Shown: piece after piece, positions 51,051-62,592 of the stretch
Numbering within the stretch: the first letter of the stretch is position 1
Layout: each line of letters begins with the position of its first letter
NCBI GenBank assembly: GCA_034509925.1
Contig: CM067528.1
Span: forward strand, 5,170,001-5,234,000
Length of the DNA stretch: 64,000 nucleotides
Direction: 5' to 3'
Origin: Hirudinaria manillensis
Taxonomy: Eukaryota > Annelida > Clitellata > Hirudinida > Hirudinidae
Program-made: the position numbers and the translations under genes
Notes under the pieces: model-generated
Databases searched by the model: none
Seen by the model: only the letters and a program-made list of their open reading frames with translations
What the model was told of the DNA's origin: nothing

Positions 51051-53217
51051 TCGACTCTTCCACATCGGTCAATCAGTTGGCTTAATCTTTATTCCCATCG
51101 ATTCCATTGAACGTTAACTAAAGTAGCACTACCAATATTAGAAACTGACTTCAGAAACATTTAACTAAGCGCTTGGGGAGCTCTGGTTCCATAACCTATT
51201 TGGTAACTCAACAAAAAAGCTTACGCTCCTTTGTAATCGTTAAACAATCAACTCCAAACGAAAACACACGACCAACAGCGAATGTCAAACAAAAAATATT
51301 CAAACACATTTACTTCTAGGAAGATGTCCAGCTCATTTGGACTGCTAATGTCTTGAAGAATCCACCACCTACCAAGGAACGACCTACTGAAACTTTTTAA
51401 GAATCAAGAAGGACGATGTTTAAAGGATCTCTCGTGGACTAATACAATCTCTGCGCTTCTGAAACTTCACAATCCTTATTGCCGTGTGAAATTCTGTAGA
51501 CACGAAGTTCTTACAAAAGGATTGAAACGAAAAGGACTACTTTTCTCTACTTTGGGGAGATGCGAATTTGATGGTTATAGAGTCGGATGCTTTATCTCAT
51601 CAACATTTATTGAAATATTGAAATTTTGGCCTAAAAATACTATTATTATTACTATTAATAATAACATGAATAATATGAATACATTTATTATTTCGGATAA
51701 CGTCTGCGCTACAACCCAAAAAAGCACCGCTAATACCGCTTGAGAACCTTTAGCTTACGTGAATGCCATAAAATATCGAAAATGAAAGGTCTGCATCAAG
51801 AAATTACCATATTTATTGCAAGAAGAAATAGCTTGCAAAATGAACCAGAAATTCTGGTCCAGAAAGCATAGTCCATAATGTCATAATCATTAATCACTGG
51901 TATAAGTAAAATCTCCGACAATCAGAAACTTCATCTATAAGAGAATAATTTTTCTTCCAATAAGTTGCTTGAGGGCCAAGATTTATTGAAAGATGCAAAG
52001 GTTCTAATTCTGATATTGAAAGAGATAGAAGCTTTTCTTAGAAAAATGCTTGCAACCATGCAATCATTAATCGATTTCTTTGGAACTACTTTTTTCAGTT
52101 CATCCAATTCTTTATCGCCATTTTTTATATTTCTTATAAGCTTGATCGCTTGGAGATTTAAGAGCTTTAAAACTTATTTTGAGAACTTAAAAGCTTATGT
52201 ATAATTACCAGCTTAAAAGCAATCATAAGAATTTTGATATTAGGAAATAAGGTGATGTTACCAACGCAATAAAAATTAATTGATTGAACAATTGGAATAT
52301 TAATTGTTTCCTTAGCTTTCTTTGCCACGTGACTCGGGAACTCATGAATTTGACTTCTTATGCGGTCTTATGCCGTGTCTTTTGGTGTAGGAGTATGGTT
52401 GAAATAAACGACATTTATTGTTTTGCAATACTTCATTTGAAATGTTCCTTTTAACCAACTGTTTAAACCTTTTCGTGTGCAATGCTTAACTTTGTATTCT
52501 TTAATCCCTAGTTGGAGTCTTTTAGGAGAAGCACGTACTTCCGTAAGGCCAGCCATTGAGTTACTGAATTTTATTCCAATGTTTCGTTTTGTTGGAATTT
52601 TTTTTTCGTACGTATTTCTTAAGTAATAAAATTATAATAATTAACCAAAATTCTAAAAAATAAAACAAGATCATTTAAATTAACTCTGATTTAGATTAAT
52701 TTTAATTGACATTTTACACAATTTTAGAATTGATCAAGGAGTAAGTTTTCAGTGCAAGACAAGACAAATGTGTTTATTCATCGGGGAATGTGAACCGAAA
52801 TATCCGTGAAATAACCGCCTGTCGATAAATCCCATCAAAAAACCAATTATTCGCTGGAAAGTTTATCCAGTTCATCCGGAGATGCATCTGGAAATTGGCG
52901 TTTTCCTGTCGCACATCCTTTTCACTCCCTGCCTAATTCTGGCCACGTTTTGACAGCATAGAGGACTTCCATCCATCTGAGAAGTTTCCATACAGTCCGT
53001 ATCTGACTGGCATTCCGACCCTGAGGTCGAGTTAATTCATTAATTCATCGACAGGTTCTCACTTGCGAAACTTGATTAGCTTCGTCGTGTTTTGTGTGCT
53101 TGTCGTGCGAGATTGGTGACAAGTGGAAGTCGAATATTTTAAATATACGCACTGTTAATATAAAATTAAATGGACAACTTTAATGAAGGGCTAAACGAGA
53201 TACCGAGCAAAGGTGGA
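51051..53217. other. Spacer, no supported gene
   Basis: AT-rich with scattered short ORFs. Nothing with splice support or a motif. Confidence 0.5.
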
Positions 53218-54971
53218 TCAGAGATCTTAAATCAATTAAAATTGTATAACAAAACAGTCTTACCCAATCCTCCATCCCCTCTCCTGATGGGCACCTTTTC
53301 ATCAAGGAGTCCATCGCCAGACTTGGGCAGGCAGTATCTTTCGCCGGTTCTACCCAAGGGAGCACATTTACTTCCTCCAAAACATTCTTTGCTTGTAGTG
53401 CAAACCTGCAAATCCTTTTCCTTCACGCACAAGCCAGGTACTTCCGGTTTTTGTCCTGCGAAAGAAAAAAGCACTAAAATGGATCGATGTTTTCCAAATA
53501 TTTTAAAATAATATTTTTCCCTTTTTAGATTTTCAAGATAAATTCTTCAAACGCAGTTCTAGGAAGTTTATCTTCAAACGACAAGACGTTTGAAAATTTA
53601 CAAAAACAAAAAACTCACCGAAGTAATCATCAAAAGCAGCGCAAACAAGTCCGCGACAACATTGACCAGTACTGAAGCATTTTTCACCGACACTGTCACA
53701 CTGCAAGAATGGATGGAGGCATAGATGGATGAATGTATGTATGAGTTGGAGTAGAGGAATGAATGAAGGAACGAACAAACGAATGTATGGATGGATGAGT
53801 GGCTAAGTGGATGATCACACTGTCGAGAAACGGAACTCAAGAATGCTTCTTTCATCATCTCCTCGCTCCGTTTGCAAAAGGACATGTGTCGTATGAGCCT
53901 GCATGACGTATCCCGCTTATCGATTGTACGCCTGAGCAAATTTTGAGCACCGAATACGCTTCCATTACTACACAGCTGAGACATCTTCATCACCTCCTTC
54001 TGCTGTCTTTTCCAATTTTTGACGAATTTTATTCTCGCTGCTCCTTTCTTAAGACGAAATCCAAAAAGCATACGGACTCAAAATTAAGTAGTAATTAAGC
54101 GCGGTAACGATTTCTTATAATTTCTCATAATTTTTCATAATTTATCTTTCACTGGATCAAGAATTACTTCTCGGACGAGCTATTTCTCATAAATGAGTTT
54201 CTGTGCAATCGCGTGTTGCCCCTGGCAACCTTAGTGAGGCAAAGAAGGTCTGATGTCACCGTCGAGACACGTTTATTATGTCCTTCAAATGGAGACGAAT
54301 CCTCCGATTTCGTTTGTGATTCAATTTTCAACGGCATCCAATCAAACAAATTCCGTTTTAATCTGGTTTCTTCAGCAAATCCTTGCCTCCAGTGTCAACT
54401 GAAGATCCCAAAAAGTGTGTCCTTATCGAGTATCGAGTATAAATCTCTTAATGCGTTTCTGATGAAATTCCCAACCTCCACGTCGGGATTAACCCATGAA
54501 CCAAGAATAACATCGAGAAGATAATCGACCGCTCGAATTACTTTAAATTAGGCCTCCAACATCCATCCTGGAAAGATCCATGGGTAACTGGTTATACCCC
54601 TCACTCCTAATTTCGTTTTAACTCATTTCTTTACCAAAAACTCCTCCTCCATTCTCTCACCAATTTATCAAAATCAGACATTTTATTCCTTCTCAATTTT
54701 CATCCTTGCACGCATTTTAGAAGTGGAAATTCTATGGAAAGTGCTTTATCCATTTGTTTCCAAAGAAAATTTTACTTTCGAATAAATGTCTCAACGGGAT
54801 GAAGTTCAATTTAATAAATTAAATTAAATGAGTTTCACAAAAAATTCTCACCATCTGTCGCTTTCTTAACTTGGCCCACCTCGCTGCCATCCACTCATCG
54901 TCAGCGAACATTTGAACAAAAGTCAAACAACTGGCAACAACTGCCAATGACAACAGGAGGTAAAACTTCAT
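53218..54971 (-). CDS. Small secreted cysteine-rich peptide, about 133 aa
   Basis: Exons 54971-54852, about 53700-53620, 53455-53264 and 53225-53218 join in phase. Residues 1-23 are a signal peptide (MKFYLLLSLAVVASCLTFVQ). A short spacer DDEWMAARWAKL leads to a dibasic site RKR, after which the mature part begins QMCDSVGEKCFSTGQCCRGL. Ten cysteines follow in two groups of five: C, C, CC, C in exon 2 and C, C, C, C, C in exon 3 (GLCVKEK, VCTTSKECFGGSKC, RYCLP). The end is acidic and Gly-rich (RRGDGG). The layout resembles cysteine-rich neurohormone precursors of the prohormone-3/ITG-like group or other disulphide-rich secreted peptides. That name is only a suggestion. It probably acts outside the cell after processing. 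Confidence 0.65.
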
Positions 54972-55667
54972 TTCCGACCTGCAAATAGAAAAATTTCAAT
55001 CGTCTTATTAATCTCCTCATTTCAATCGTTGAATTTCAACCGCAGAGTCACCTTCGATTGAAATCCTGATCGCGTGAGTGGACTTGGAGGGAGAAATTTA
55101 GCAACTCAGTGGCGCAGGAAATATGCGGCGAGAGGTTTTATTGACATCCAAGTGACAAATAAGGGGCCCGCGTGACGCGCATGCTCCCAATTGCTGGTCA
55201 CACTGCAGAGCCCGTCAATAATAATAATAATAACAACATTATTATAATAAATTATCATATATTAATAATATTTATTCTATTTTATATATGCTAATATTAT
55301 TTTTAATAATAACAATACAATAATAAATATAATAATAATATTATGACATAATTATTATATTATTTTAACATATATATATATATATTAATCTTATTAAAAT
55401 GCATGTTTTATTCATTATGTGAAAGGCACTGTCATTACTGGTAAACATATTTTTATTACGGATTTCGTTTATGTGAATAATTTAAAAAATATGGCCTCAC
55501 AATTATTTATTTATAATTAATTATTCTTTTAATTATCAGACCTTTAAGGTCAGCTTTTCATCCAAGCAACTGAAAATTTCCTTCGAAAACATTCCAAGTT
55601 TCCAAACCCGCAGTTCCCAAAGGTCAACGGGTCTAAATTGAAACATTGCAATCTAAAGGCCGTTAGA

Positions 55668-55766
55668 ATTGTCATTGCACCTTTATCAATAATATATCAT
55701 ATTGTCATTGCACCTTTATCAATAATATATCATATTGTCATTGCACCTTTATCAATAATATATCAT
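55668..55766 (+). repeat. 33-bp tandem repeat, three perfect copies
   Basis: Unit ATTGTCATTGCACCTTTATC plus 13 bases, repeated three times without mismatch. Confidence 0.95.
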
Positions 55767-57059
55767 TTAATTTAGCATGTTTTTCCACAAATAAATTAAA
55801 TTCACTCAGGATGTCTTTTGGTTGTGTCAGTCATTCTGCCTATGATTTGCCTATAACGAAATTCTCTTGAGTTGGTACCCGACGTACTGAATTGGATGGA
55901 TTGAAAGTTTTCTGAAGAAATGAAACAGCATCGATTGAACGAAATGTTTCGTACGATCTCCAACAACAAAATCCGTTGTCAAGGAGACGCCCACTTCCAA
56001 TCAATACAGCTGCCAAAAATGGCTCCATCGAGAAGTTCGATCTTAGCTGGTTCACGCGAGAACATAGGAGGAGATCATAACATTCAGCATCTTTTCTTCT
56101 CCTCTTTTTTTCACCAAATCCGTCGACCATCCGACTAGCTTTTCATTAGTCTGGGTTTATATCATTACAGTGCCGTGAAGAAGGATTCTCCCTCGTTGAA
56201 TCGCTCGGCAGAATGAAGTTCACCTGCCACTACCTTTTCCTTCCAGCACCAATTCTTTCATTAACCTTAAACGGACAGCGAAGAAAAACTCGGCGTTCAG
56301 AATTGAGAGATTGCTTCCAGCGGCGATTTTCAAGATAACATTTGTTATTTAAAAAAAAATACAACATTTCCAAGGTCGATCCAATCTTCCAGAGAAACAG
56401 CAAAAAATAATAATAAATAAAGATTCATTTTTATATCGAGTTTTTATTTTTTCTTTTGAATTCGTGAATTATTTCCAATTTTTGCTAAACGTCCTTTTAG
56501 AAATTGGTCACCAAAATACCCGAGAAATAATTTTTTATTCCGTAATATTTATGCACGACGTAACTTTTTGCTATCTCGTGCGTCAGCATCTGAAATTTCG
56601 TTCGTTCTTTTCCAGAAAAGGATCAAAGACAGTTTTAATGTCTATAATTAGCTTCTTTCATCTACATTCACGGGCAATTTCTTCGAAAACAGATGGGCAT
56701 TAAAACTGAAGTTTATTGTATTTACAATCGTCCTTTTTCAATCCTTGTTTAAGTGGCAAAGAAATTTTAGCCCATTAAAATTGGGTTCTGTGAATGAAAA
56801 GTTAGTCCTGAGAAATGCAATCAACCAGTCACCTCAGCATTATCCAACAAATTCAAATTTCTATCACATTTCACTTCAATAAATCTCATAAAACTGGAAG
56901 CTAAATTCCCCCGGTTAAGTGTTACCATTATTTACTGTTTAAATAATATTTATTTTTATTTTGTAACAATTTTTGAATACCCAGTTGCAATTCAAAACGA
57001 ATTTCAGTAAATATAACTAAATAAAACAGAAGAAAACAATGCCGAAATTAAATAATTAT
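55767..57059. other. Spacer, no supported gene
   Basis: AT-rich. ORFs at 55840-56130 and 56464-56703 have no motif or splice support. Confidence 0.5.
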
Positions 57060-57353
57060 TGTAATAACCCGGGGTCCTCAAACTAATTATAGAAGGTCAG
57101 GTTTATTGAAAGTTGTCAGATGGCTTGGAAGATGCACGATGCTTCAAATGTCTAAGTCTTGAAATCTGCTGTTCTCTAATTCTCGCTCTCTTTCCGAGAT
57201 AAATCCATTTGTCAAGGTACATAACCAAAGAGTCTGAATAGCACCAATTAATTCTCAAATTATATTGCCACTAAATTTAATTAATTATTAAATTAATTAA
57301 TCGGCAATATAATTTTAATTATTCTTCAATTTATTGGATCTAGGGATCCAACA
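57060..57353 (-). mobile_element. Solo LTR of the same family as the element at 62295
   Basis: 294 bp beginning TGTAATAACCCGGGGTCCTC and ending GGATCTAGGGATCCAACA (plus-strand reading), clearly homologous to the LTRs at 62295-62592 and 63727. It differs from them by small indels and substitutions. Flanked by TTAT on both sides (57056-57059, 57354-57357), a 4-bp target duplication. No internal sequence, so it is what remains after LTR-LTR recombination. Confidence 0.92.
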
Positions 57354-59690
57354 TTATATTGTTCTAAATGCATTCTAACAAACCGAAATTATTAATTTAC
57401 GAACAATTTTCATTTTCCCATTTTAAATCCTGCAAAAAACGCAATTCCCCTAATGCGTCCAAACAATTTCAGAATCCGAAAGATACGAACTTTCGTTAAG
57501 TGGGACATTTTAGCAGTCCTTGCTGATACCACATTTACATATTCATCGTCATCATCATCATCGTCGTCGTCGTCGTCTTCGTCATCTTCATAGCCACTAC
57601 TATCAACAGAGCCATCCTCATGGCGTTTTAAATGGTTGTTATTGTAATAGTAACGTAACTCTTGCCCAAGAAATTATGATATCAGCATGGTCGCAAGAAC
57701 GACATAACTCAACCTTTTTATTTGAAAGCAGCATATTCTAAATTATTTTTATCGGTTCCATTTTGTTAAAAAATGCATTTCCCATTAGAGATCCATGGAG
57801 ATCCAATAGAATGGAATGTGCCAATACTATTTCATGGAGTTACAAGAGATCCAATATTGAAATGGATTGTACCAATACTATTTCTTCCGTCGAGACTTTC
57901 TCTCAAACCTTCCAGCTAATTTCAGAATGGTTTTACTATAATTTCAATAGGATTTCATAATAATCTCTTAATATTTTCCCATCAATCTTGCAGTTCGTCC
58001 TCTGAAATTCTTGTGGAAGCATCACAACAACTTTGCGCTCCTCCAAATCTCTAGTGTTCGCTTCCAATTTTCAAAACCAAACAATTTCCCGGCGCGAAAT
58101 CCTCAAAGCTCCTATAAAAAAATACTATTTTCTGGCACCAAATTTTTATTTTTGATTTATATCGGTTAGTTCTGGAAAACATAAAAATGCCTTCAATTTG
58201 CTAAAAGTTTGAGAATATCATTCTTGATAAATGTCATGGAAAATAGATTTCTCAGTTGCGCGGAGAAAGCTTGTTTACATCATAAAATCTAATTCAGTTA
58301 AACAACTTAATCGAAGCACTCAAATTACGAAATAAAAAGCAAGAAATATTTATTACAATTCGTCATCATTGTTGTGTTTTTTTTTGTTATTATTAATTTA
58401 TTACCGATGGGATCTTTCGTAAGGATAACAGAGAGAATGTAATTGGAAGTGGAAACCATTTAAGATGGAACGCTATCTTGAAACTGGACACGCAATCAAG
58501 CTCCTCAAAAAAGATTGCATTAGATGTATGATGGAGTGAGCAATGATGATGATGATTAACCCTCGGTAATATCATTATTATTTTGTAATTTTGACTGTAA
58601 TTACGTAAAGATTATTTACCTAATCAAGTATTCTAATCATGGTTTTCGATTTCGCTTTCAATTTCTATAGGTCACAAATTAAAAAAAACATATTATATAA
58701 AACACACGTATTGTATAGTCTGAAACATTCACCGCAATTCATTTATTAGAAATCTGCATGATGTATATCGTCAAGAATTGGATTTCAATTTGCATGATGT
58801 ACGTCTTGAAGAATTCACTTAATGTAGAGCATCGACATTGCATTTGCAACAAGTACAACTTTGATATTCAAAGTTTATTTATAGCTCTCGTGAATTTCAA
58901 ACGAGTGATGTTTTAATCATTAGTGGTTATCAACAATTTAACGAATAATTTTCCATTTATCTCATGCCATAAAACCACAAATTATAAAGGGTTGGTATAT
59001 TTCTATTTATTTTTAGAGTTGAATGTACTTGACGATTTTTCTTATAATCCTAAAATTTTCTTAATTATATAGTTTTAGAATTAAATTTATTAATTTATTT
59101 TTATATAAAACGTTTTTGTTATTATGTTTTAAATTAGATTTTTTTAATATATTGAAATTATATAATTTTAGGGTGGGTTTATTATTATTTACTTGAATGT
59201 CTGATTTCAGATTTCATAATGCGATCACCCCAGCAGTATAGAAAAAAAAAACAGTAGACAAAAGACCACGAATCCTCTCCCAGCTGGTCAGCAAATTTGC
59301 CAAAATAAATTATAAATCGTTATTTCGCATTGATTCAAGATATATATTAAATGAGTTAAATTTGTTATAGTCTCCAAAGTCATCTTTTAAAACAACAATT
59401 TAAACTTGGTGAAAATCATTAGTTTGGAAGTCCACGGGATTAACCTGAATGAGAGAATAGCAGCATCTTCATTCCTCCCGTGTAAAAATGGTTACATTCC
59501 ACGCATTAATGGATTATTTCGGTTACGACAACTTCAGATACCCACCCTCGAATTGTTCTCTTTCTTTATTTTGGATTTGTTTCCTTTTGATTAACCAGTT
59601 CAAACAAATAAAAAAAAATGAATGGCGAAACCTATTAAGGTTTATCAAAGATTTATTAAAAATTCAGAAAGTTGAATTTAGAACGAGAAA
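57354..59690. other. Spacer, no supported gene
   Basis: Contains a (CATCGT)-type stretch at 57545-57590 and otherwise AT-rich sequence. The 3' UTR of the HECT gene reaches into its right end (AATAAA on the minus strand near 59655). Confidence 0.5.
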
Positions 59691-62183
59691 TCACCTCAGC
59701 TGAAAAGATCCGTATGCCTCGTGGATGGCGAAAGAAATCTTTTTCTTGGTTATCTTAAGACTGCTGTAATCAGGCAAGTGTAACTTATTCACATTAGTTG
59801 CAGCCGTAGGCAAAGAAGAATCGGCATCATCGCATTTTAGGGTTGAAATAGTGAGTGGAGGCTCCAATTTAGCCAATCCTCCGAACGGCAAACCGGTCAA
59901 ACCTGTTGTAAATAATAAGAACAGTCTTTGTTCTTTGATATCAAATGATGCCAGACATTCGAAAAGAAATTGAACAGACCTCGAATTTTGATATGCACAA
60001 TATTTCCTCAGATCCTTTGAGGTCCATTTTTTAAATTGTTCGCAGCATATTAAATTCTTCAACTCCTCTGGTTCATAATATGGTCTGATAGGCAATAACT
60101 CGTCAAATCCACGTCTGATGGCCGCAATTTCAGGTGAACGGCGATTATCTAAGTGGAGACATAGTTCCTTCAGATACCAATCAAGTTTGAGAGGAGTAAG
60201 CAAGATATTGCGTCCATCTTTAACAAATTCCTCACCAGTGTCTGGAACGATGAAATGTATGCACAAGTCATCGAAAGAGCTTCCATCATCAAAGGTTAAA
60301 TTGTTAATTATTTCATCCTGTTTAGTTTTTGATAGACCAACTTCAGATCGGATGGCATCTATTTTCGCTTTGACCGGAAGCAGTTGTTTGAATAAAGATT
60401 TAAGCATAGGGAAAGAATGTACCATGTCATAGTATTTTATGCTCAGATGGGAGCTTTCCCTTATCACCAATGATTGAAAAACTTCGTCTCTAATTGGGAT
60501 GTCGAGCAAATACTCATCCATGAGTACCTTAGCAAAAATCTTCCCCAACATTTCTAAATTTTCAATGTTCCCATTAACTTTGGGGGCGAAACCGTTGGGT
60601 GAATATGTGTACTTCATTTTACTTCCTGCTACTTTTACAGGCTCTCCTTGCCAAATATCTAAAAGATGTAGTTGCAGTTCTTGAGAAAGAATGGAATAGA
60701 ATTCTTTGTTTACTCCTTCTCCCTCTTCATCTTCACCTTCGAAAATGAAATTCCAACTGTGACTAATGTCTTCCTTACAAAGTTTACGAATACTTGATAA
60801 TACGTTGGTTCTCACTATTTTAAATGTCTTTGGGCGAAGGTGGTAATTAGTTATAAATGAATCCAGTCTCAATGAAGGTGAAATTAATCCAGTGAAACTG
60901 GGTCGCTCATGAGTAAAAAATTCTATTATGGGACTTGTTTTATAAGTATAGTTATATAATTCATATATATAAAATAGCTGATCGTTTAATAACTTGCGTT
61001 CTTTAACAATGTCAAACCATTGATGCCAACTTCTGTTCAACACTTGTAGAGATTTCAATAAGTTGATTGTTGTGATGAAATTCTCTTTAAAGATTTTAAT
61101 AGTGCCTGGCGGACATCCGCCATGCATTATGTTATAGCCAGCCTGAGCCTCAAAAATATTAACTGAAAAATAACAGACAGTTTCTGCAATCAGTTTAACC
61201 AGTTTCTCATATAAGTCGGTACTGAATAAGTAATTGCCCTTAGTGTCTCTTTTAAACTTAAGGAAAACAGTGAGGAATGTTTTGATAACGTACGACGTCT
61301 GTCCAAATTGTTCGGGCTCTCTTAAAAGAGATTTAAGCTTGTCCAAAACTCCAGTCTGAATGAAATGTTGAATGGACATTTCTCCGTTTTCGATGGCTTG
61401 TGCTATAAATCTTAAAGCCGTTTCAAAAGTCGTTCTGTAAAACGTTTGTTGTGCATGGAGTAGTGGAAGCCACATACGATGCTCCATCCCGGTCACATTA
61501 TCGAGTTCATATTTTTTATAAAATTTCCGGACATTAATCACATAAGGGCAATCGGGCTGCTCATTTTGTATTACTATACATCTCAGGTTGAGAATATTAT
61601 GTGGACAAAGGAGACTTTTAATCCATTCTTCCGGCATTTTTCTGTCTAATAAAGTAACCAGACCCATACCAATGTGACATACATCGTTGCAAATCGGAGA
61701 AAACTGAAAGTGCCGTGAATTATTGAATATTCTTTTGAAACTCTTTCCGTGATTAATCAAGGTAGACTCTTTAGCGTGGTAAACGGCTCTAAATATGATA
61801 TCTTCCAACAATGGCAACTTGGAGAGAAACCTAGTGCTTAAATCTAGCAAGGCTTGTAAAACTTTGGATGTTAGCTTGTCGATGATGTTTATGTCTTGGC
61901 AAAATTTAGGATTATTTTTAGAATGTCTGTCTGTATTAATCGGTAATCTTAGAACAAGTCTGGATTCTTCAAACATCGGAGGCATTGGAGGAATAATTGC
62001 ATCCATAATGATCAAGCATTTCTCAATATCTGAACCAGATTGTTTAAGACATTTTTTCATTGCTTCGCCAAAACCAAGCTCTAGCCATTTTGCAAAAGGA
62101 ACATCTCCGAAAATCTTCTTCAAACTTTCCAAAGGTTTAAACTCTTTTGTATTAATGTTTCTAAGCATGGCTACAAGATCCAT
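59691..62183 (-). CDS. Single-exon HECT-domain protein, TRIP12-like, catalytic Cys replaced by Asn
   Basis: HECT proteins are E3 ligases that form a thioester with ubiquitin on a Cys near the C-terminus. This 830-aa frame is uninterrupted. Residues 1-420 are helical without a named domain. The HECT region begins near residue 470 (HSWNFIFEGEDEEGEGVNKE, FYSILSQELQ). The C-lobe carries EELKNLICCEQFKKW, VQFLFECLASFD, RLFLLFTTGL, LPFGGLAKLEPPLTI and LPDYSSLKI, all closest in my memory to TRIP12. The active-site box is LPTAATNVNKLHLP: the family has TC where this has TN, with Asn797 coded by AAT at 59793-59795. Terminal FQLR resembles the family end. TRIP12 genes are normally intron-rich, so this looks like a retrocopy, though no poly(A) tail is visible. 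The ATG lies 111 bp from an LTR in the same orientation. Confidence 0.88.
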   Translation of the reverse strand: MDLVAMLRNINTKEFKPLESLKKIFGDVPFAKWLELGFGEAMKKCLKQSGSDIEKCLIIMDAIIPPMPPMFEESRLVLRLPINTDRHSKNNPKFCQDINIIDKLTSKVLQALLDLSTRFLSKLPLLEDIIFRAVYHAKESTLINHGKSFKRIFNNSRHFQFSPICNDVCHIGMGLVTLLDRKMPEEWIKSLLCPHNILNLRCIVIQNEQPDCPYVINVRKFYKKYELDNVTGMEHRMWLPLLHAQQTFYRTTFETALRFIAQAIENGEMSIQHFIQTGVLDKLKSLLREPEQFGQTSYVIKTFLTVFLKFKRDTKGNYLFSTDLYEKLVKLIAETVCYFSVNIFEAQAGYNIMHGGCPPGTIKIFKENFITTINLLKSLQVLNRSWHQWFDIVKERKLLNDQLFYIYELYNYTYKTSPIIEFFTHERPSFTGLISPSLRLDSFITNYHLRPKTFKIVRTNVLSSIRKLCKEDISHSWNFIFEGEDEEGEGVNKEFYSILSQELQLHLLDIWQGEPVKVAGSKMKYTYSPNGFAPKVNGNIENLEMLGKIFAKVLMDEYLLDIPIRDEVFQSLVIRESSHLSIKYYDMVHSFPMLKSLFKQLLPVKAKIDAIRSEVGLSKTKQDEIINNLTFDDGSSFDDLCIHFIVPDTGEEFVKDGRNILLTPLKLDWYLKELCLHLDNRRSPEIAAIRRGFDELLPIRPYYEPEELKNLICCEQFKKWTSKDLRKYCAYQNSRSVQFLFECLASFDIKEQRLFLLFTTGLTGLPFGGLAKLEPPLTISTLKCDDADSSLPTAATNVNKLHLPDYSSLKITKKKISFAIHEAYGSFQLR

Positions 62184-62294
62184 TCTTTAGGCTATCAAGA
62201 TTTATGAAAAAGGGGTGATTTAAAGTGTAGCTATCTTGAATGAAGGAGCGCTTAAGAAATTATAAAACTCAGATCAATTAGACTTTCATCATAC

Positions 62295-62592
62295 TGTAAT
62301 AACCCGGGGTCCTCAAACTAATTATAGAAGGGCAGGTTTATTGAAAGTTGTCAGATGGCTTGGAAGATGTAAAATGCTTAATTGATTAAGTCTTGAAATC
62401 TGCTGTTTCTATTACTCTCGCTCTACTTTCCGATATAAATCCATTTGTCAAAGGTACATAACCAAAGAGTCTGAATAGCACCAATTTAATTCTCAAATTA
62501 TATTGCCACTAAATTTAATTAATTATTTAAATTAATTAATCGGCAATATAATTTTAATTATTATTCAATTTATTGGATCTAGGGATCCAACA
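62295..62592 (-). repeat. 3' LTR
   Basis: Sense strand runs TGTTGGATCC to GGGTTATTACA, so it has TG...CA ends. An AATAAA signal lies about 45 bp before the end (62337-62342, complement). A large AT-rich inverted repeat at about 62495-62554 can fold into a hairpin with GGCAATAT/ATATTGCC arms. Confidence 0.95.

Noticed and set aside
59560-59690. Poly(A) tail expected if the HECT gene were a recent retrocopy
   Set aside because: On the sense strand this stretch shows an AATAAA but a T-run instead of an A-run, so no tail evidence.
60118-60684. Plus-strand ORFs opposite the HECT gene
   Set aside because: Antisense shadows of a long conserved coding frame.
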